A stretch of DNA of 64,000 nucleotides from Glycomyces tritici (GCF_030403505.1 NZ_JAUEMJ010000004.1:186001-250000); one strand, 5' to 3'. Positions 1 to 9,879 are shown, numbered from the stretch's first letter. Numbers and translations are program-made. The notes: a model not told the origin generated them from the letters alone.

Positions 1-240
1 TACAACGCGCTCCGCCGCATCGGCGCCGACCGCAGCGGCCTGCTCGCCGGGCTCGTACCGGTCGGCGCGCTCCTCACCACCGCGGTGCTCGGCATCGCCC
101 CGGTGACCGTCCCCGACATCGCGGGCGCCGCCATCGTCGGCGCGGGCATCGCCTTCGGCCTCCGCAACACCGGCGTGAACACGGATCAGCCCGTGGCCGC
201 ATCGGACACCGGACCCGAGATGGCCCGCTCGGAGCCGTAG
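1..240 (+). CDS. EamA/DMT-family transporter, C-terminal part
   Basis: Only the last 79 codons are inside the window; the gene enters from the left and stops at TAG 238-240. It has a short basic loop (NALRRIGADRSG), a hydrophobic helix with GLVPVGALLTT, then a second helix (DIAGAAIVGAGIAFGLRN) and a polar tail. That is the usual end of the second EamA repeat in drug/metabolite exporters of the inner membrane. The substrate cannot be told from this fragment. The downstream amidase is in the same direction, 120 bp away. Confidence 0.75.
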   Translation, partial: YNALRRIGADRSGLLAGLVPVGALLTTAVLGIAPVTVPDIAGAAIVGAGIAFGLRNTGVNTDQPVAASDTGPEMARSEP

Positions 241-360
241 CCGCCGCGCCGACACACCGCGGCCCTCGGCGGACCCTTCGCCGAGCCTGCGGAACACTGG
301 AGCGCGACCGGGCCCGACCAGGACCCGGACGACGCCCCGCACCGCCGAAGGAGCCGGACC

Positions 361-1488
361 GTGACCGATCCGTTCATCAGGGCCATCGTGGACGCCGGAC
401 GCGAAGGGCCGCTCGCGGGCCTGCGCCTGGCGGTCAAGGACCTGTTCGACCTCGCAGGCGTCCCGACCGGCGCGGGCAACCCGCGCTGGCTCGAGACCCA
501 CGAAGTGCCGTGCGCGGACGCGAAGGCGGTCGCGCTGCTGCGCGAAGCGGGCGCGAGGATCGTCGGGAAGACGATCACCGACGAGCTGGCGTGGAGCCTC
601 AACGGCACCAACGCGCACTACGGGACACCGGACAACCCGGCCGCGCCGGGCCGGGTGCCGGGCGGCTCGTCGTCGGGATCGGCCTCCGCGGTCGCCCTGG
701 GGCGCGCGGACATCGGACTGGGGACGGACACCGGCGGGTCGATCCGCGTCCCGGCGTCCTACTGCGGCCTGTACGGACTGCGGCCCACGCACGGGCGGGT
801 GAGCCTGGCAGGCGCGGTGCCGCTGGCGCCGTCGTTCGACACGGCCGGCGTGCTCACGCGGGACCCGGCGACGCTGCGGCTCGCGATGGACGTCCTGCTG
901 GAAGGGACGGCGGAGGCCGGGCCGATCACGAGGCTGCTCGTGCCGCAGGACATCTGGGCGGAGATCCCCGAGGCGACGCGGGAAGCGGTGATGCCGAAGG
1001 TCGAGGAGCTCGGGCTCGCGCTCGACCACGCGCCGCTGTTCGCCGAGAGCGATGACGCGGCACCGCTGGAGACCGCACGCGCCGCGTACGCGACCTTGCA
1101 GGCATGGGAGGCGTGGCAGACGCACGGCGAGTGGATCGAGGCGAACGACCCGGTGTTCGGGCCGGGCGTGGCGATGCGGTTCGCGAACGCGGCGAAGCTG
1201 GACAGCGCGGACATCGCCGCGGCGCAACGCGTTCGCAGCGGGGTGACGGCGCTGGTCCGGGACCGGCTGCCGCAGGGCACCGCACTGGCGATCCCGGCCG
1301 CGCCGGGACCGGCGTTCGCCATCGGCGGCTCGCCGGACCGCGAGGCCATCGTGCGGTTGACCTGCATCGCAGGACTCTCGGGCGCACCGGGACTGGCCGT
1401 CCCGGCCGGAACCGTCGACGACCTGCCGGTCGGCCTCCAACTCGTGGCCGCCCCAGGCGGCGACGAACGGCTCCTGGAACTGGCCTGA
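361..1488 (+). CDS. Amidase-signature family hydrolase
   Basis: A 375-residue member of the amidase-signature family, which hydrolyses amide bonds with a Ser-cisSer-Lys triad. The triad is visible: K26 in AVKDLFD, cis-Ser S103 in GGSSSGSA, and nucleophile S127 in GTDTGGSIR. S103 and S127 are 24 residues apart, as in known members. The GTG start at 361 has AAGGAG about 7 bases upstream. It is shorter than GatA (about 480 aa) and has no gatC/gatB neighbours, so it is more likely a catabolic or housekeeping amidase (AtzF/indoleacetamide-hydrolase type) than the tRNA amidotransferase. Substrate unknown. Confidence 0.88.
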   Translation: MTDPFIRAIVDAGREGPLAGLRLAVKDLFDLAGVPTGAGNPRWLETHEVPCADAKAVALLREAGARIVGKTITDELAWSLNGTNAHYGTPDNPAAPGRVPGGSSSGSASAVALGRADIGLGTDTGGSIRVPASYCGLYGLRPTHGRVSLAGAVPLAPSFDTAGVLTRDPATLRLAMDVLLEGTAEAGPITRLLVPQDIWAEIPEATREAVMPKVEELGLALDHAPLFAESDDAAPLETARAAYATLQAWEAWQTHGEWIEANDPVFGPGVAMRFANAAKLDSADIAAAQRVRSGVTALVRDRLPQGTALAIPAAPGPAFAIGGSPDREAIVRLTCIAGLSGAPGLAVPAGTVDDLPVGLQLVAAPGGDERLLELA

Positions 1489-2145
1489 CCGCAAGCGGCC
1501 GGCCGGAAACGGACGGGCGCGTTCGCAGCCGAAGTGCCACCGGCCGGTGGTCGCCGCACGATCACCGGTCACCGGCGTTCGCGGCCGACCGCACTGTTGC
1601 GCACGCCGATCGCCGTCCCGCTCGGGACGGGCCGGTGGTCGTGCGCGCCAATGTTTTCGGGACTGCCACCGACTGCACTGAACGCGGCGCCAGCACCGGC
1701 TCGACCGTGACCGGCCGCGACGACCGCCGCGCGGCAGCTCCCCGACCTGTTCGAGAAGGGTCGGGACGCGTGCTCGCGCAAGGCGATCGTCAGCGCTTTC
1801 GTACCCGGGACGATGGGCATCCCGTTCCGCGAACGTCCGAAGACGATCCGGCCGACGGTAGTGGCGGCTCCCCTGTGGCGACGGCCTCCTGAGACCACTG
1901 GGTCGCGCGGACCGGTTGTCGGCTGATCGACCCGAGGGCCGTGCCGCGGGGCCCCCTCGCCCCGCGGATCCCTCGGTCCGTCTCGTCACCGTTTGCTTGT
2001 GCCGCTTAAGAAAGCGCGTGCTGCTCTGTTGCCCGCATCAGGTGCGTGACCCTGCCGGTCACCTCGGCGCCTGCTGCGCGTGTCTCGTTCGGGGGACGAC
2101 GCGTCCGTTCCTGCCAGTCGGGGCGCGTTCGTCAACGGTGCTCGG
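1489..2145. other. 657-bp stretch without a convincing gene
   Basis: Open frames exist on both strands, but none has a recognisable domain, and I see no ribosome binding site leading into one. The sequence is less biased than the flanking genes. The one clear structure is the nested hairpin at 1932-1976. It may be a decayed gene, but I cannot say which. Confidence 0.5.
1932..1976. terminator. Nested GC hairpin, possible terminator
   Basis: An outer 7-bp repeat (CCGAGGG 1932-1938 with CCCTCGG 1970-1976) encloses an inner 8-bp repeat (CCGCGGGG 1944-1951 with CCCCGCGG 1960-1967). There is no T-run. It lies downstream of the minus-strand BldM-like gene, so it could end that transcript. Confidence 0.4.
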
Positions 2146-2766
2146 TCAGCAGACGAGGCCCGAACGGAAGGCCTCGGCCACCGCGTGGGCCCGGTCGCGC
2201 GCGCCGAGCTTGCGGAACATGCGCCGCGCGTGGGTCTTGACGGTGTCCTCGGAGACGAACAGGTCGCGCCCGATCTCGGCGTTGGACTTCCCTTCGCTCA
2301 TACCCCGCAGGACCTGGAGTTCGCGCTCGGTGAGCTTCATGCCCTGCAGCGTCGAGCGCTGCCGCGGCACGGCTTCCGTGACGCGCTGCAGCGTCGGCGA
2401 GGCGAACATGATCGCCTGCGCCAGCGCGACCAGCAGGTCGTCGGAGTTGTTGGACGGGGTGCGGATGACACCCCGGGCGCCGGCGGCGACCACCATGGCC
2501 GCCGTGCGCGGATCGGCCGCGCCGGACAGGAGGACTCCTGTCCGGGGCGAGCGGGCGCGGACGGTCTTGACGAACTTGACCGGGTCGGGCGCGGCCAAGG
2601 CCACGTCGACCAGCACCACGTCCACTTGGCGGCGCCCGAGTTCGAGGAACAGCTCGGGAGAGCCCTCGACCGACTTGACCGCCTGCGCCAAGCCCATGCG
2701 GGTCGCGCAGGCCGAGATCTTCTGTCCGGCTTGAGGAGTCTTAACACAGACCAGTACGGTTCTCAC
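2146..2766 (-). CDS. BldM/WhiI-like orphan response regulator (LuxR-type HTH)
   Basis: A 206-residue DNA-binding regulator. Residues 145-206 are a LuxR helix-turn-helix nearly identical in pattern to Streptomyces BldM (SNAEIGRDLFVSEDTVKTHA, then KLGARDRAHAV). Residues 1-125 form a receiver fold with the phospho-site aspartate kept as D54 (VVLVDVA). The acidic pair that binds Mg2+ is replaced by V8-K9 (VLVCVKTP), and the conserved Lys near the end appears as Arg, so classical phosphorylation is unlikely. No histidine kinase is adjacent. BldM and WhiI control aerial growth and sporulation and can heterodimerise. GTG start at 2766 with AAAGG upstream. Which of the two it is cannot be decided here. 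Confidence 0.85.
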   Translation of the reverse strand: MRTVLVCVKTPQAGQKISACATRMGLAQAVKSVEGSPELFLELGRRQVDVVLVDVALAAPDPVKFVKTVRARSPRTGVLLSGAADPRTAAMVVAAGARGVIRTPSNNSDDLLVALAQAIMFASPTLQRVTEAVPRQRSTLQGMKLTERELQVLRGMSEGKSNAEIGRDLFVSEDTVKTHARRMFRKLGARDRAHAVAEAFRSGLVC

Positions 2767-2955
2767 TTTGTTCTACCTTTCGCTGCGGTAGGCCGTGCGT
2801 GTCTCTGTTACCAGCACGCAGGCGGTCCGCCGCCATGACGCGAGTTCGCGCGGATTTTTCGAGTGACTTTTCGCGGATTCCAGGGCGAGGCGTGGACGCA
2901 TGGTGTTCGGGTTCGCTTGCGGCGAGTTCCCCGACCCGGATGGGAAACTGGGGGC

Positions 2956-4692
2956 ATGACACAGCGAAGAGGCGGACGACCGTACCGAGCCGAGTCCCGC
3001 GATTTTGGTGACCATCGTTCACATCCACCTCGCCATGACTTGTCTAACGAACTAACGGCCCTGGAAGGTACGAGTTACGGCCGATATAAATCCTTGCGTG
3101 GCAAATGGTGGGCAGGTCCGGCGATTCTGGACATTTCACGGGTGCAGTCGGACCCGTACGCCCCGCCGAGCCGGGTGGCGCTCGAGTTCGACGCCGAGGC
3201 CGCTGACCTGGCCCCGGACTGGTACGCGACGCCGGAGCGGCGGGAGGCGCTGGCGGTGCTGCTCGCCAAGCGGCTGCGGAGGGCTTGTCCCACAAGGGAC
3301 CTGCGGATCGACGGGGGCGGGCAGGAGATCCTGCGGCGGGCCTCGTGCACGGTGGGGGCGGACGGGTCGGTGGTGTTCCGCCTCGGCGCGCAGTTCCCCG
3401 GGCACGGGCGGCGGATCGCGGGCCGGCAGGCCGCGCGGCTGCTGTGCGAGGTCCTGCCGGACGCGGCCGACGAGGCGCTCTCGGTGAGCGAGGAGGACGT
3501 GCTGGTGTGGACGCGCCACGCCGACGACGTGAAGGCCCTCAGGGAGGCCGTGGCGGCCGCGGGACTGGTCGCGTTCGTGGCGGACGGGGCGATGCTCGCC
3601 CGGCGCTCCGGCGTGGACGACAGGCCGCTGGAGAAGGGCGTGCCGTTCGCGAGCCCGGAGTCGATGGCGGTCGAGTTCGAGCTGCCGCATGCGGGGACCG
3701 TGCGCGGCATGGGGGTCGGGCCGGGCGTGACCCTGATCGTCGGCGGCGGGTTCCACGGCAAGTCGACCCTGCTGCGGGCCTTGGAGTCCGGGGTGTGGGA
3801 CCACATGCCCGGGGACGGGCGGGAGTTCGTGGTCGCGGACCGGTCGGCGGTGAAGATCCGGGCCGAGGACGGGCGCGCGGTGACGGGCGTCGACGTGCAC
3901 GCGTTCGTGGACCACCTGCCGAGCGGGGACGACACGCGGCACTTCACGACCGAGAACGCGTCGGGGTCGACCTCGCAGGCGGCGGCCGTGGTGGAGGCGC
4001 TCGAGGCGGGGGCGAAGGCGCTCCTGATCGACGAGGACACGGCCGCGACGAACCTGATGATCCGCGACGCGCGGATGCAGGAGCTCGTGGCGAAGGACCG
4101 GGAGCCGCTGACGCCGCTGGTGGACCTCGTGCGGTCGATGGCGGACGAGCACGGGGTGGCGACGATCCTCGTCATGGGCGGCTCGGGCGACTACATGGAC
4201 GTCGCCGATCGGGTGATCCTGATGGACGCGTACCGGCCGGAGGACGTGACCGAGCGGGCGAAGGCCCTCGCGGCCAAGCCGACGGGGCGGCGGGTCGAGG
4301 CCGAGGGGTTCCGGATGCCGCGGGCGCGGGTGGTCGAGCCGCGGTCGGTGTCGTCCGAGTCGCGCGGGAAGCAGAAGATCAAGGCCGGGGGCACGGACGG
4401 GCTGCGGTTCGGAGAGTCCGATGTGGATGTTCGCTCGGTGGAGCAGATCACGGACCCGGCGATGACCACGGGAATCGGCCTGGCGATCGAGGCGGCCGTG
4501 CAGCACGGCTGGATCGACGGGGAGTCCACTGTGGCCGATGCGTTGGACCGCATGGACGAGGCGCTGGACGCCGGCGGCGCGGCGGAGCTGCTGCGGATCC
4601 GCGACATCGACCTGGCGGTGCCGCGGCGGTACGAGGTGGCCGCGACGCTCAACCGGATGCGGGAGCTGCGGGTGCGCCAGAGCGGCGAATGA
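2956..4692 (+). CDS. Predicted ABC-class ATPase (PF09818 family)
   Basis: A 578-residue soluble ATPase of the 'ABC class' family, whose physiological role is unknown. The N-terminus is basic, followed by the family's start-of-domain pattern LTALEGTSYGRYKSLRG. The Walker A motif is GGGFHGKST (residues 263-271), a signature-like SGSTSQAA segment follows, and Walker B is ALLIDEDTAATN. No membrane helix is present and no permease is nearby, so it is not a transporter subunit. I chose ATG 2956 because it has a G-rich Shine-Dalgarno (CTGGGGGC) and gives the short basic leader usual in actinomycetes. The frame stays open back to 2863, and TTG 3040 is a shorter alternative. Confidence 0.8.
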   Translation: MTQRRGGRPYRAESRDFGDHRSHPPRHDLSNELTALEGTSYGRYKSLRGKWWAGPAILDISRVQSDPYAPPSRVALEFDAEAADLAPDWYATPERREALAVLLAKRLRRACPTRDLRIDGGGQEILRRASCTVGADGSVVFRLGAQFPGHGRRIAGRQAARLLCEVLPDAADEALSVSEEDVLVWTRHADDVKALREAVAAAGLVAFVADGAMLARRSGVDDRPLEKGVPFASPESMAVEFELPHAGTVRGMGVGPGVTLIVGGGFHGKSTLLRALESGVWDHMPGDGREFVVADRSAVKIRAEDGRAVTGVDVHAFVDHLPSGDDTRHFTTENASGSTSQAAAVVEALEAGAKALLIDEDTAATNLMIRDARMQELVAKDREPLTPLVDLVRSMADEHGVATILVMGGSGDYMDVADRVILMDAYRPEDVTERAKALAAKPTGRRVEAEGFRMPRARVVEPRSVSSESRGKQKIKAGGTDGLRFGESDVDVRSVEQITDPAMTTGIGLAIEAAVQHGWIDGESTVADALDRMDEALDAGGAAELLRIRDIDLAVPRRYEVAATLNRMRELRVRQSGE

Positions 4693-4769
4693 GGTTGCGG
4701 CGCATGAGCGTCGCGGTGTTCGGCGGGCCTCGGGCGAGGCCGGGTCGAACCATCTGATTGCAGGCGTAA

Positions 4770-4813
4770 AAGTGCCTTCGCGGCTCCGATCCCCAAAGGC
4801 CGCGAAGGCACTT
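4770..4813 (+). terminator. Rho-independent-like terminator after the ATPase gene
   Basis: A perfect 15-bp inverted repeat (AAGTGCCTTCGCGGC at 4770-4784 with its complement at 4799-4813) has a 14-nt loop. It starts 77 bp after the ATPase stop codon. It lacks a long T-run, as is common in actinomycetes. Confidence 0.75.
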
Positions 4814-4828
4814 GAACTCTATCGGTTT

Positions 4829-4856
4829 CCCGACAGTTGTGCGACTAACTGTCGGG
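4829..4856. repeat. Second inverted repeat between convergent genes
   Basis: A perfect 10-bp repeat, CCCGACAGTT (4829-4838) and AACTGTCGGG (4847-4856), with an 8-nt loop. It sits between two stronger hairpins in the ATPase/groEL intergenic region and may be a backup terminator. Confidence 0.6.
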
Positions 4857-4922
4857 ATGTTGACACTTGGGGTTCCGATCTCCTGATCGACCTGCGGCTA
4901 AACCAGGGAACCTAGAGACGGA

Positions 4923-4953
4923 GCAAGGCCGCCGACGAGGTCGGCGGCCTTGC
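4923..4953 (-). terminator. groEL terminator
   Basis: A 14-bp perfect stem (GCAAGGCCGCCGAC 4923-4936 with GTCGGCGGCCTTGC 4940-4953) and a 3-nt loop. It begins 31 bp beyond the groEL stop on the minus strand. It reads as a hairpin in both directions and could also stop transcripts from the ATPase gene. Confidence 0.8.
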
Positions 4954-4984
4954 TGTCGTGCAGAACCGTTCAGGTCAGCCCCCG

Positions 4985-6631
<1,647 letters not shown>

Positions 6632-6672
6632 CTAAGACACGAAAGGGCCCTCAGACGAGGGCCCCAGGCGTG

Positions 6673-6972
6673 CTAGTTCTCGACGACCGCGAGGACGTCG
6701 CGCGAGGACAGGACGAGGTATTCCTCGCCGTTGTACTTGACCTCGGTACCGCCGTACTTGGAGTAGATGACCACGTCGCCGACCTTCACGTCGATCGGGA
6801 GGCGGTTGCCCTTGTCGTCGAAGGCGCCCGGGCCCACGGCCAGAACGGTGCCCTCCTGGGGCTTCTCCTTGGCGGTGTCGGGGATGACCAGACCAGAGGC
6901 GGTGGTGGTCTCGGCCTCGTTCGCCTGGACCACGATGCGGTCGCCCAGCGGCTTGATGGCAGCCTTGCTCAC
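6673..6972 (-). CDS. groES: Co-chaperonin GroES
   Basis: A 99-residue GroES, the heptameric lid of the chaperonin. It has the family start [13 protein letters not shown], the mobile-loop region ([19 protein letters not shown]) and the end [17 protein letters not shown]. The frame is open further upstream, but GTG 6972 matches the family start and has GGAGA 7 bases before it. It is first in the groES-groEL operon, behind two CIRCE operators. Confidence 0.97.
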   Translation of the reverse strand: MSKAAIKPLGDRIVVQANEAETTTASGLVIPDTAKEKPQEGTVLAVGPGAFDDKGNRLPIDVKVGDVVIYSKYGGTEVKYNGEEYLVLSSRDVLAVVEN

Positions 6973-7065
6973 TTGGTTTCTCCAAACCTGCGTGTTCAAT
7001 ACGGATGTACGCCACGACGGCCCGGGTCTCGTCGTCGCGGGTGCCGAGGCACCGGCCCGTGGCTG

Positions 7066-7092
7066 TTGGCACTCTCGAGGCGAGAGTGCCAA
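7066..7092 (-). promoter_or_regulatory. CIRCE operator (promoter-proximal)
   Basis: TTGGCACTC-N9-GAGTGCCAA, a perfect 9-bp inverted repeat. It differs from the CIRCE consensus (TTAGCACTC-N9-GAGTGCTAA) by one symmetrical change. HrcA would bind here and repress groESL until heat shock. Confidence 0.93.
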
Positions 7093-7096
7093 GCCG

Positions 7097-7168
7097 ATCA
7101 TAGCGCTTAGCAATCTCGGTCTGCGAGTGCTAAGGCGTAAGTTAGTTCGCGCAGGTGGGGACCGTCAA
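7097..7168 (-). promoter_or_regulatory. Candidate groESL promoters interleaved with CIRCE
   Basis: Two possibilities read on the minus strand. One is TTGACG (7168-7163), 18 bp, TAACTT (7144-7139), starting inside the distal CIRCE. The other is an isolated -10 TATGAT (7102-7097) between the two CIRCE boxes, without a good -35. Either would be covered by HrcA. Confidence 0.55.
7107..7133 (-). promoter_or_regulatory. CIRCE operator (promoter-distal)
   Basis: TTAGCAATC-N9-GAGTGCTAA, one mismatch from consensus (A for C in the left arm). It starts 41 bp from the first CIRCE, so tandem HrcA binding is likely. Confidence 0.93.
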
Positions 7169-7191
7169 CACCGGGTCTCCAACGTCATACC

Positions 7192-8355
7192 ATGAGGCAC
7201 GTGGACACCAGCCTGCTCGCCGCCCTCAAGGCCCGCCCCGAGCTCCAGACGCAAGCCGCCGAAGCCCTGCGCAGCGACGGTGACCGGGCGCCGCTGACCC
7301 TGCGGAAGGCGGGCGTGGAGCCGGACCTCGCGGCGGCGGCCCTGACGCTCGCTGAGCTGCGGGAGAAGGCCCGGGAAAAATTCGGCGAACGCGCGGCGTC
7401 GCTGTACCTCACCCGGGCGGGCCTGGAGCAGGCCACGCGGTGGGTCGTGGCCGAGCGCCGGGCGGCGCGGTTCGCGCGGCACGCGGCGGCGGTGACGGAC
7501 CTGTGCTGCGGGCTCGGCACCGAGGCCCTGGCGTTCGCGGAGGCGGGCATGCGGGTCGAGGCCGTGGACCTGAACGGGGCGACGGCCGAGTACGCGAGGG
7601 CGAACGCCGAAGCGGCGGGACTGGCGGTCGGCATCGAGGTCGCCGACGCGCTGCGCACCCCGCTGCTCGAGTCGGCGTTCGCGGACCCGGCGCGCCGGTC
7701 GGGCGCCGGGCGGCACTTCAACCCGGCCGAGTACTCGCCGCCGCTGAACGACCTCCTGGCACACATGGCGAAGACGAGGTTCGCCGCGCTGAAGCTCGGG
7801 CCGGGCATCAGCCACGAGTGGATCCCCGAAGGGGCCGAAGCGGAATGGGTCTCGGTGGACCGGGACGTCGTGGAGGCGTGCCTGTGGCTGGGCGAAGCGG
7901 CGGAAGTGCCACGGCGGGCGAGCCTGTGCAAGGCGGGCGAGTGGCACGAGCTGAGCGGCAGCGGCGCGGAGAAGGCGCCGGTGGGCGAGGTCGCGGCGTA
8001 CCTCTACGAACCGGACGGCGCGATCATCCGGGCCGGCCTGGTGGCCGAACTGGCGGAGCAGTTGGACGCCCACACGGCGAACGAGACCATCGCGTACCTG
8101 TACGGCGACGAGCTGCGGAAGACCCCGTTCGCCAGGTCATGGAAGGTCGAGGAGGTCTGGCCCCTGCACCCGAAGAAGCTCAAGGCGCTGCTCGCGGAAC
8201 GCGGCATCGGCCGCCTGACGATCAAGCAGCGGGGCACGGGCATCGACCCGGCGGCGCTTCGTAAGCAGCTGAAGCTCAAGGGAACCAACGAGGCGACGCT
8301 GGTCCTGACCCGCCTGGGCGAAGCCCACGCGGCGATCCTCTGCCAAGAGGCTTGA
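7192..8355 (+). CDS. Class I SAM-dependent methyltransferase with THUMP-like C-terminus
   Basis: A 387-residue cytoplasmic protein. SAM-binding motif I is DLCCGLGTEALAFAEAG from residue 103, motif II is VEAVDLNGATAEYAR, and the catalytic-loop-like segment is ADPARRSG (D165-R169). The C-terminal part (KVEEVWPLHPKKLKALL, then RGTGIDPAALRKQLKL) fits the THUMP-like domain of actinobacterial methyltransferases thought to act on RNA. The substrate is unknown. ATG 7192 has no Shine-Dalgarno. GTG 7201 lies 7 nt after a possible -10 (TACCAT 7188-7193), so a leaderless GTG start is a real alternative. Divergent from groES. Confidence 0.82.
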   Translation: MRHVDTSLLAALKARPELQTQAAEALRSDGDRAPLTLRKAGVEPDLAAAALTLAELREKAREKFGERAASLYLTRAGLEQATRWVVAERRAARFARHAAAVTDLCCGLGTEALAFAEAGMRVEAVDLNGATAEYARANAEAAGLAVGIEVADALRTPLLESAFADPARRSGAGRHFNPAEYSPPLNDLLAHMAKTRFAALKLGPGISHEWIPEGAEAEWVSVDRDVVEACLWLGEAAEVPRRASLCKAGEWHELSGSGAEKAPVGEVAAYLYEPDGAIIRAGLVAELAEQLDAHTANETIAYLYGDELRKTPFARSWKVEEVWPLHPKKLKALLAERGIGRLTIKQRGTGIDPAALRKQLKLKGTNEATLVLTRLGEAHAAILCQEA

Positions 8356-8357
8356 GC

Positions 8358-8623
8358 GGCTGCGAACGGTTTGATCCGGCGAAGATCGTTCCCGAGCCGA
8401 TCGCGCTCGATCTCGAGGTCGTAGCAGTTCTGAGGTTCATCCAGAGCCGGTCGGAGGTGCGTAAGTACCGCGCGAGTCGCTGGGCGGTATCGGCGCTGAT
8501 GCGACGCTTGCCGTGCACGGTCTCGTTGACCCGCCGCGGCGGAACCCCGATCGTCATCGCAAGCCGGTACTGCGAGACGCCGAGCGGCTCCAGGAACTCC
8601 TCGGCAAGGATCTCCCCAGGTGC
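8358..8623 (-). pseudogene. Remnant of a HigA-type antitoxin (XRE family)
   Basis: Read on the minus strand, APGEILAEEFLEPLGVSQYR, then MTIGVPPRRVNETVHGKRRI and SADTAQRLARYL match the HigA/VapI antitoxin helix-turn-helix. After LWMNL (near 8433) the match moves to another frame (NCYDLEIERDRLGNDLRRIK), which a single missing C would explain. No ATG, GTG or TTG precedes the conserved start in frame; a TGA lies 15 codons upstream. The last frame has no stop near the expected end and runs antisense into the methyltransferase gene. No HigB toxin is next to it. Confidence 0.75.
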
Positions 8624-8659
8624 TACAGCATCGTTCGGTCCACGGCTCTCGGCGTCCCT

Positions 8660-9181
8660 TCAGGCGTGGCGGTCGTGGAAGCGTTTGGCCTTGGCCCTGT
8701 TTCCGCAGGTCTCCATGGAGTGCCAGCGGCGGCTGCCGTTTCGGGTCGTGTCGAGGTACCAGAGGATGCATTCGTGGTTGGCGCACTTGCGGATGCGGTC
8801 CGGCTTGCGATCGAGGAGGTCGAGGAACTCGACGGCGCAGCGCCAGGCCGGGAGGCGGGCGGGGTCGTCCACCGAGTCCACCATCTTCGGTCGGCCGTCG
8901 ATCAACTGCGGGCGCCGCACCCCGTGGGCGAGAACCGCGTTGAGCCTGGTTTCGGCGCCTTCCTCCTGCTGGAGGACCGCGCGGATCGACTCGCGGGCCT
9001 CGGTGAGGTGCTCGCGCAGGTCGGCTTCGGGGGCGTCGGCCGGGAGGCCGTGTCCTTTGAGCCAGTCGACTAGGGCGCCAGGGACTTCGAACATGTCGAA
9101 GGGCGCGCCGTTCGACATCCAGACGGTGTCGAGGAGATCGAGCGGCAGCGGTTCTCCGGTGAGCGGTCGCGTGATGGCCAT
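8660..9181 (-). CDS. CGNR zinc-finger transcriptional regulator
   Basis: A 173-residue protein with an ABATE-type N-terminal domain and a C-terminal CGNR zinc finger: C133, C138, then C159-G-N-R162 followed by a basic tail (AKAKRFHDRH). This family are putative DNA-binding stress regulators. The ATG at 9181 is six bases after a perfect TATAAT, so the mRNA is probably leaderless. The gene faces away from the AhpD-like gene across a 111-bp region with two inverted repeats, so it likely controls itself and that gene. Confidence 0.83.
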   Translation of the reverse strand: MAITRPLTGEPLPLDLLDTVWMSNGAPFDMFEVPGALVDWLKGHGLPADAPEADLREHLTEARESIRAVLQQEEGAETRLNAVLAHGVRRPQLIDGRPKMVDSVDDPARLPAWRCAVEFLDLLDRKPDRIRKCANHECILWYLDTTRNGSRRWHSMETCGNRAKAKRFHDRHA

Positions 9182-9187
9182 CTCGCA

Positions 9188-9193
9188 ATTATA
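9188..9193 (-). promoter_or_regulatory. Leaderless -10 box of the CGNR gene
   Basis: TATAAT on the minus strand, then TGCGAG, then ATG at 9181. No good -35 is seen; that position is taken by the CCGGTT half of an inverted repeat. Confidence 0.75.
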
Positions 9194-9218
9194 ACCGGTA
9201 AAACTCTTGTAGCCGGTT
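9193..9218. promoter_or_regulatory. Inverted repeat overlapping the CGNR promoter
   Basis: AACCGG (9193-9198) and CCGGTT (9213-9218), 14 bp apart. It overlaps the -10 of the CGNR gene, the position expected of an autoregulatory operator. Confidence 0.5.
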
Positions 9219-9247
9219 GTCGTGTGGCGCTAGCCTTCTCCTTATGA

Positions 9248-9273
9248 AACCGCCTAAATGAAGTTAGGTGGTT
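9248..9273 (+). promoter_or_regulatory. Near-perfect palindrome upstream of the AhpD-like gene
   Basis: AACCGCCTAA, 6-bp spacer, TTAGGTGGTT: 9 of 10 paired positions match. It lies 20-45 bp before the ATG at 9293 and looks like a repressor operator. The outer AACC/GGTT bases resemble the repeat at 9193-9218, so one regulator may bind both. Confidence 0.6.
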
Positions 9274-9292
9274 AGGAACGAAAGGCCGCCCC

Positions 9293-9835
9293 ATGCCACG
9301 CCTCCCCCTGATCCAGCCCGACACCGCCGACAGCGAAACGGCCGGCCTCCTCGCCGGAGTCCAGCAGGCCCTCGGCCGGACCCCGAACATGACCAAGGCG
9401 ATGGCCAACAGTCCTGCGGTCCTCAAGGGATACCTCGGCTTCTCCGGCGCCCTCGCCGCCGGCGTGCTGCCCGTGCACCTGCGCGAGCGCCTGTCACTCC
9501 TTGTGGCGCAAGAGAACGGCTGCGACTACTGCCTCTCCGCCCACACGTACCTGGGTGAGAAGCGCGGGCGGCTCGACGCCGACCAGATCGCGGCCGCACG
9601 GCGCGGCGAGGCCGAAGCGCCGAAATCCGCTGCGGCCCTGGCATTCGCGAAAGCCGTGCTGCGCAGCAGAGGCGGCGTGGACGACGCCGATCTGAAGGCC
9701 GCGCGCGAAGCCGGGCTCACCGACGAGGAGATCGCCGAAGTCGTCGCCACCGTCGCACTCCAGGTCTTCACCAACTACTTCAACAAGACCGCCGACACCG
9801 ACATCGACTGGCCGGTCGTCCGGCACGACCACTGA
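9293..9835 (+). CDS. AhpD-like alkylhydroperoxidase (carboxymuconolactone decarboxylase fold)
   Basis: A 180-residue all-helical protein with the redox motif C77-D-Y-C80 followed by LSAH, preceded by an acidic residue in AQENG. This is the AhpD/peroxidase-related pattern in which the CxxC pair reduces peroxide. AAAGG lies 9 nt before ATG 9293. The adjacent divergent CGNR gene and shared operators suggest stress control. It heads a likely run with the HPP and NTF2-like genes (gaps of 44 bp each). Confidence 0.85.
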   Translation: MPRLPLIQPDTADSETAGLLAGVQQALGRTPNMTKAMANSPAVLKGYLGFSGALAAGVLPVHLRERLSLLVAQENGCDYCLSAHTYLGEKRGRLDADQIAAARRGEAEAPKSAAALAFAKAVLRSRGGVDDADLKAAREAGLTDEEIAEVVATVALQVFTNYFNKTADTDIDWPVVRHDH

Positions 9836-9879
9836 GGACCGACGGCGGCGACCGCCGCCGAGAGCACGGAGAGACCCCT

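Noticed and set aside
1515..1898. Possible genes in either strand between the amidase and the BldM-like gene
   Set aside because: No domain, ribosome site or consistent codon bias could be found.
2863..2955. Upstream extension of the ABC-class ATPase to ATG 2863
   Set aside because: The added 31 residues have no counterpart in the family and no ribosome site; ATG 2956 has one.
4861..4915. tRNA-like or attachment-site-like sequence with GGTTCC and GGAACC arms
   Set aside because: It does not fold into a tRNA (no anticodon or T-arm consensus) and no integrase or direct repeat is present.
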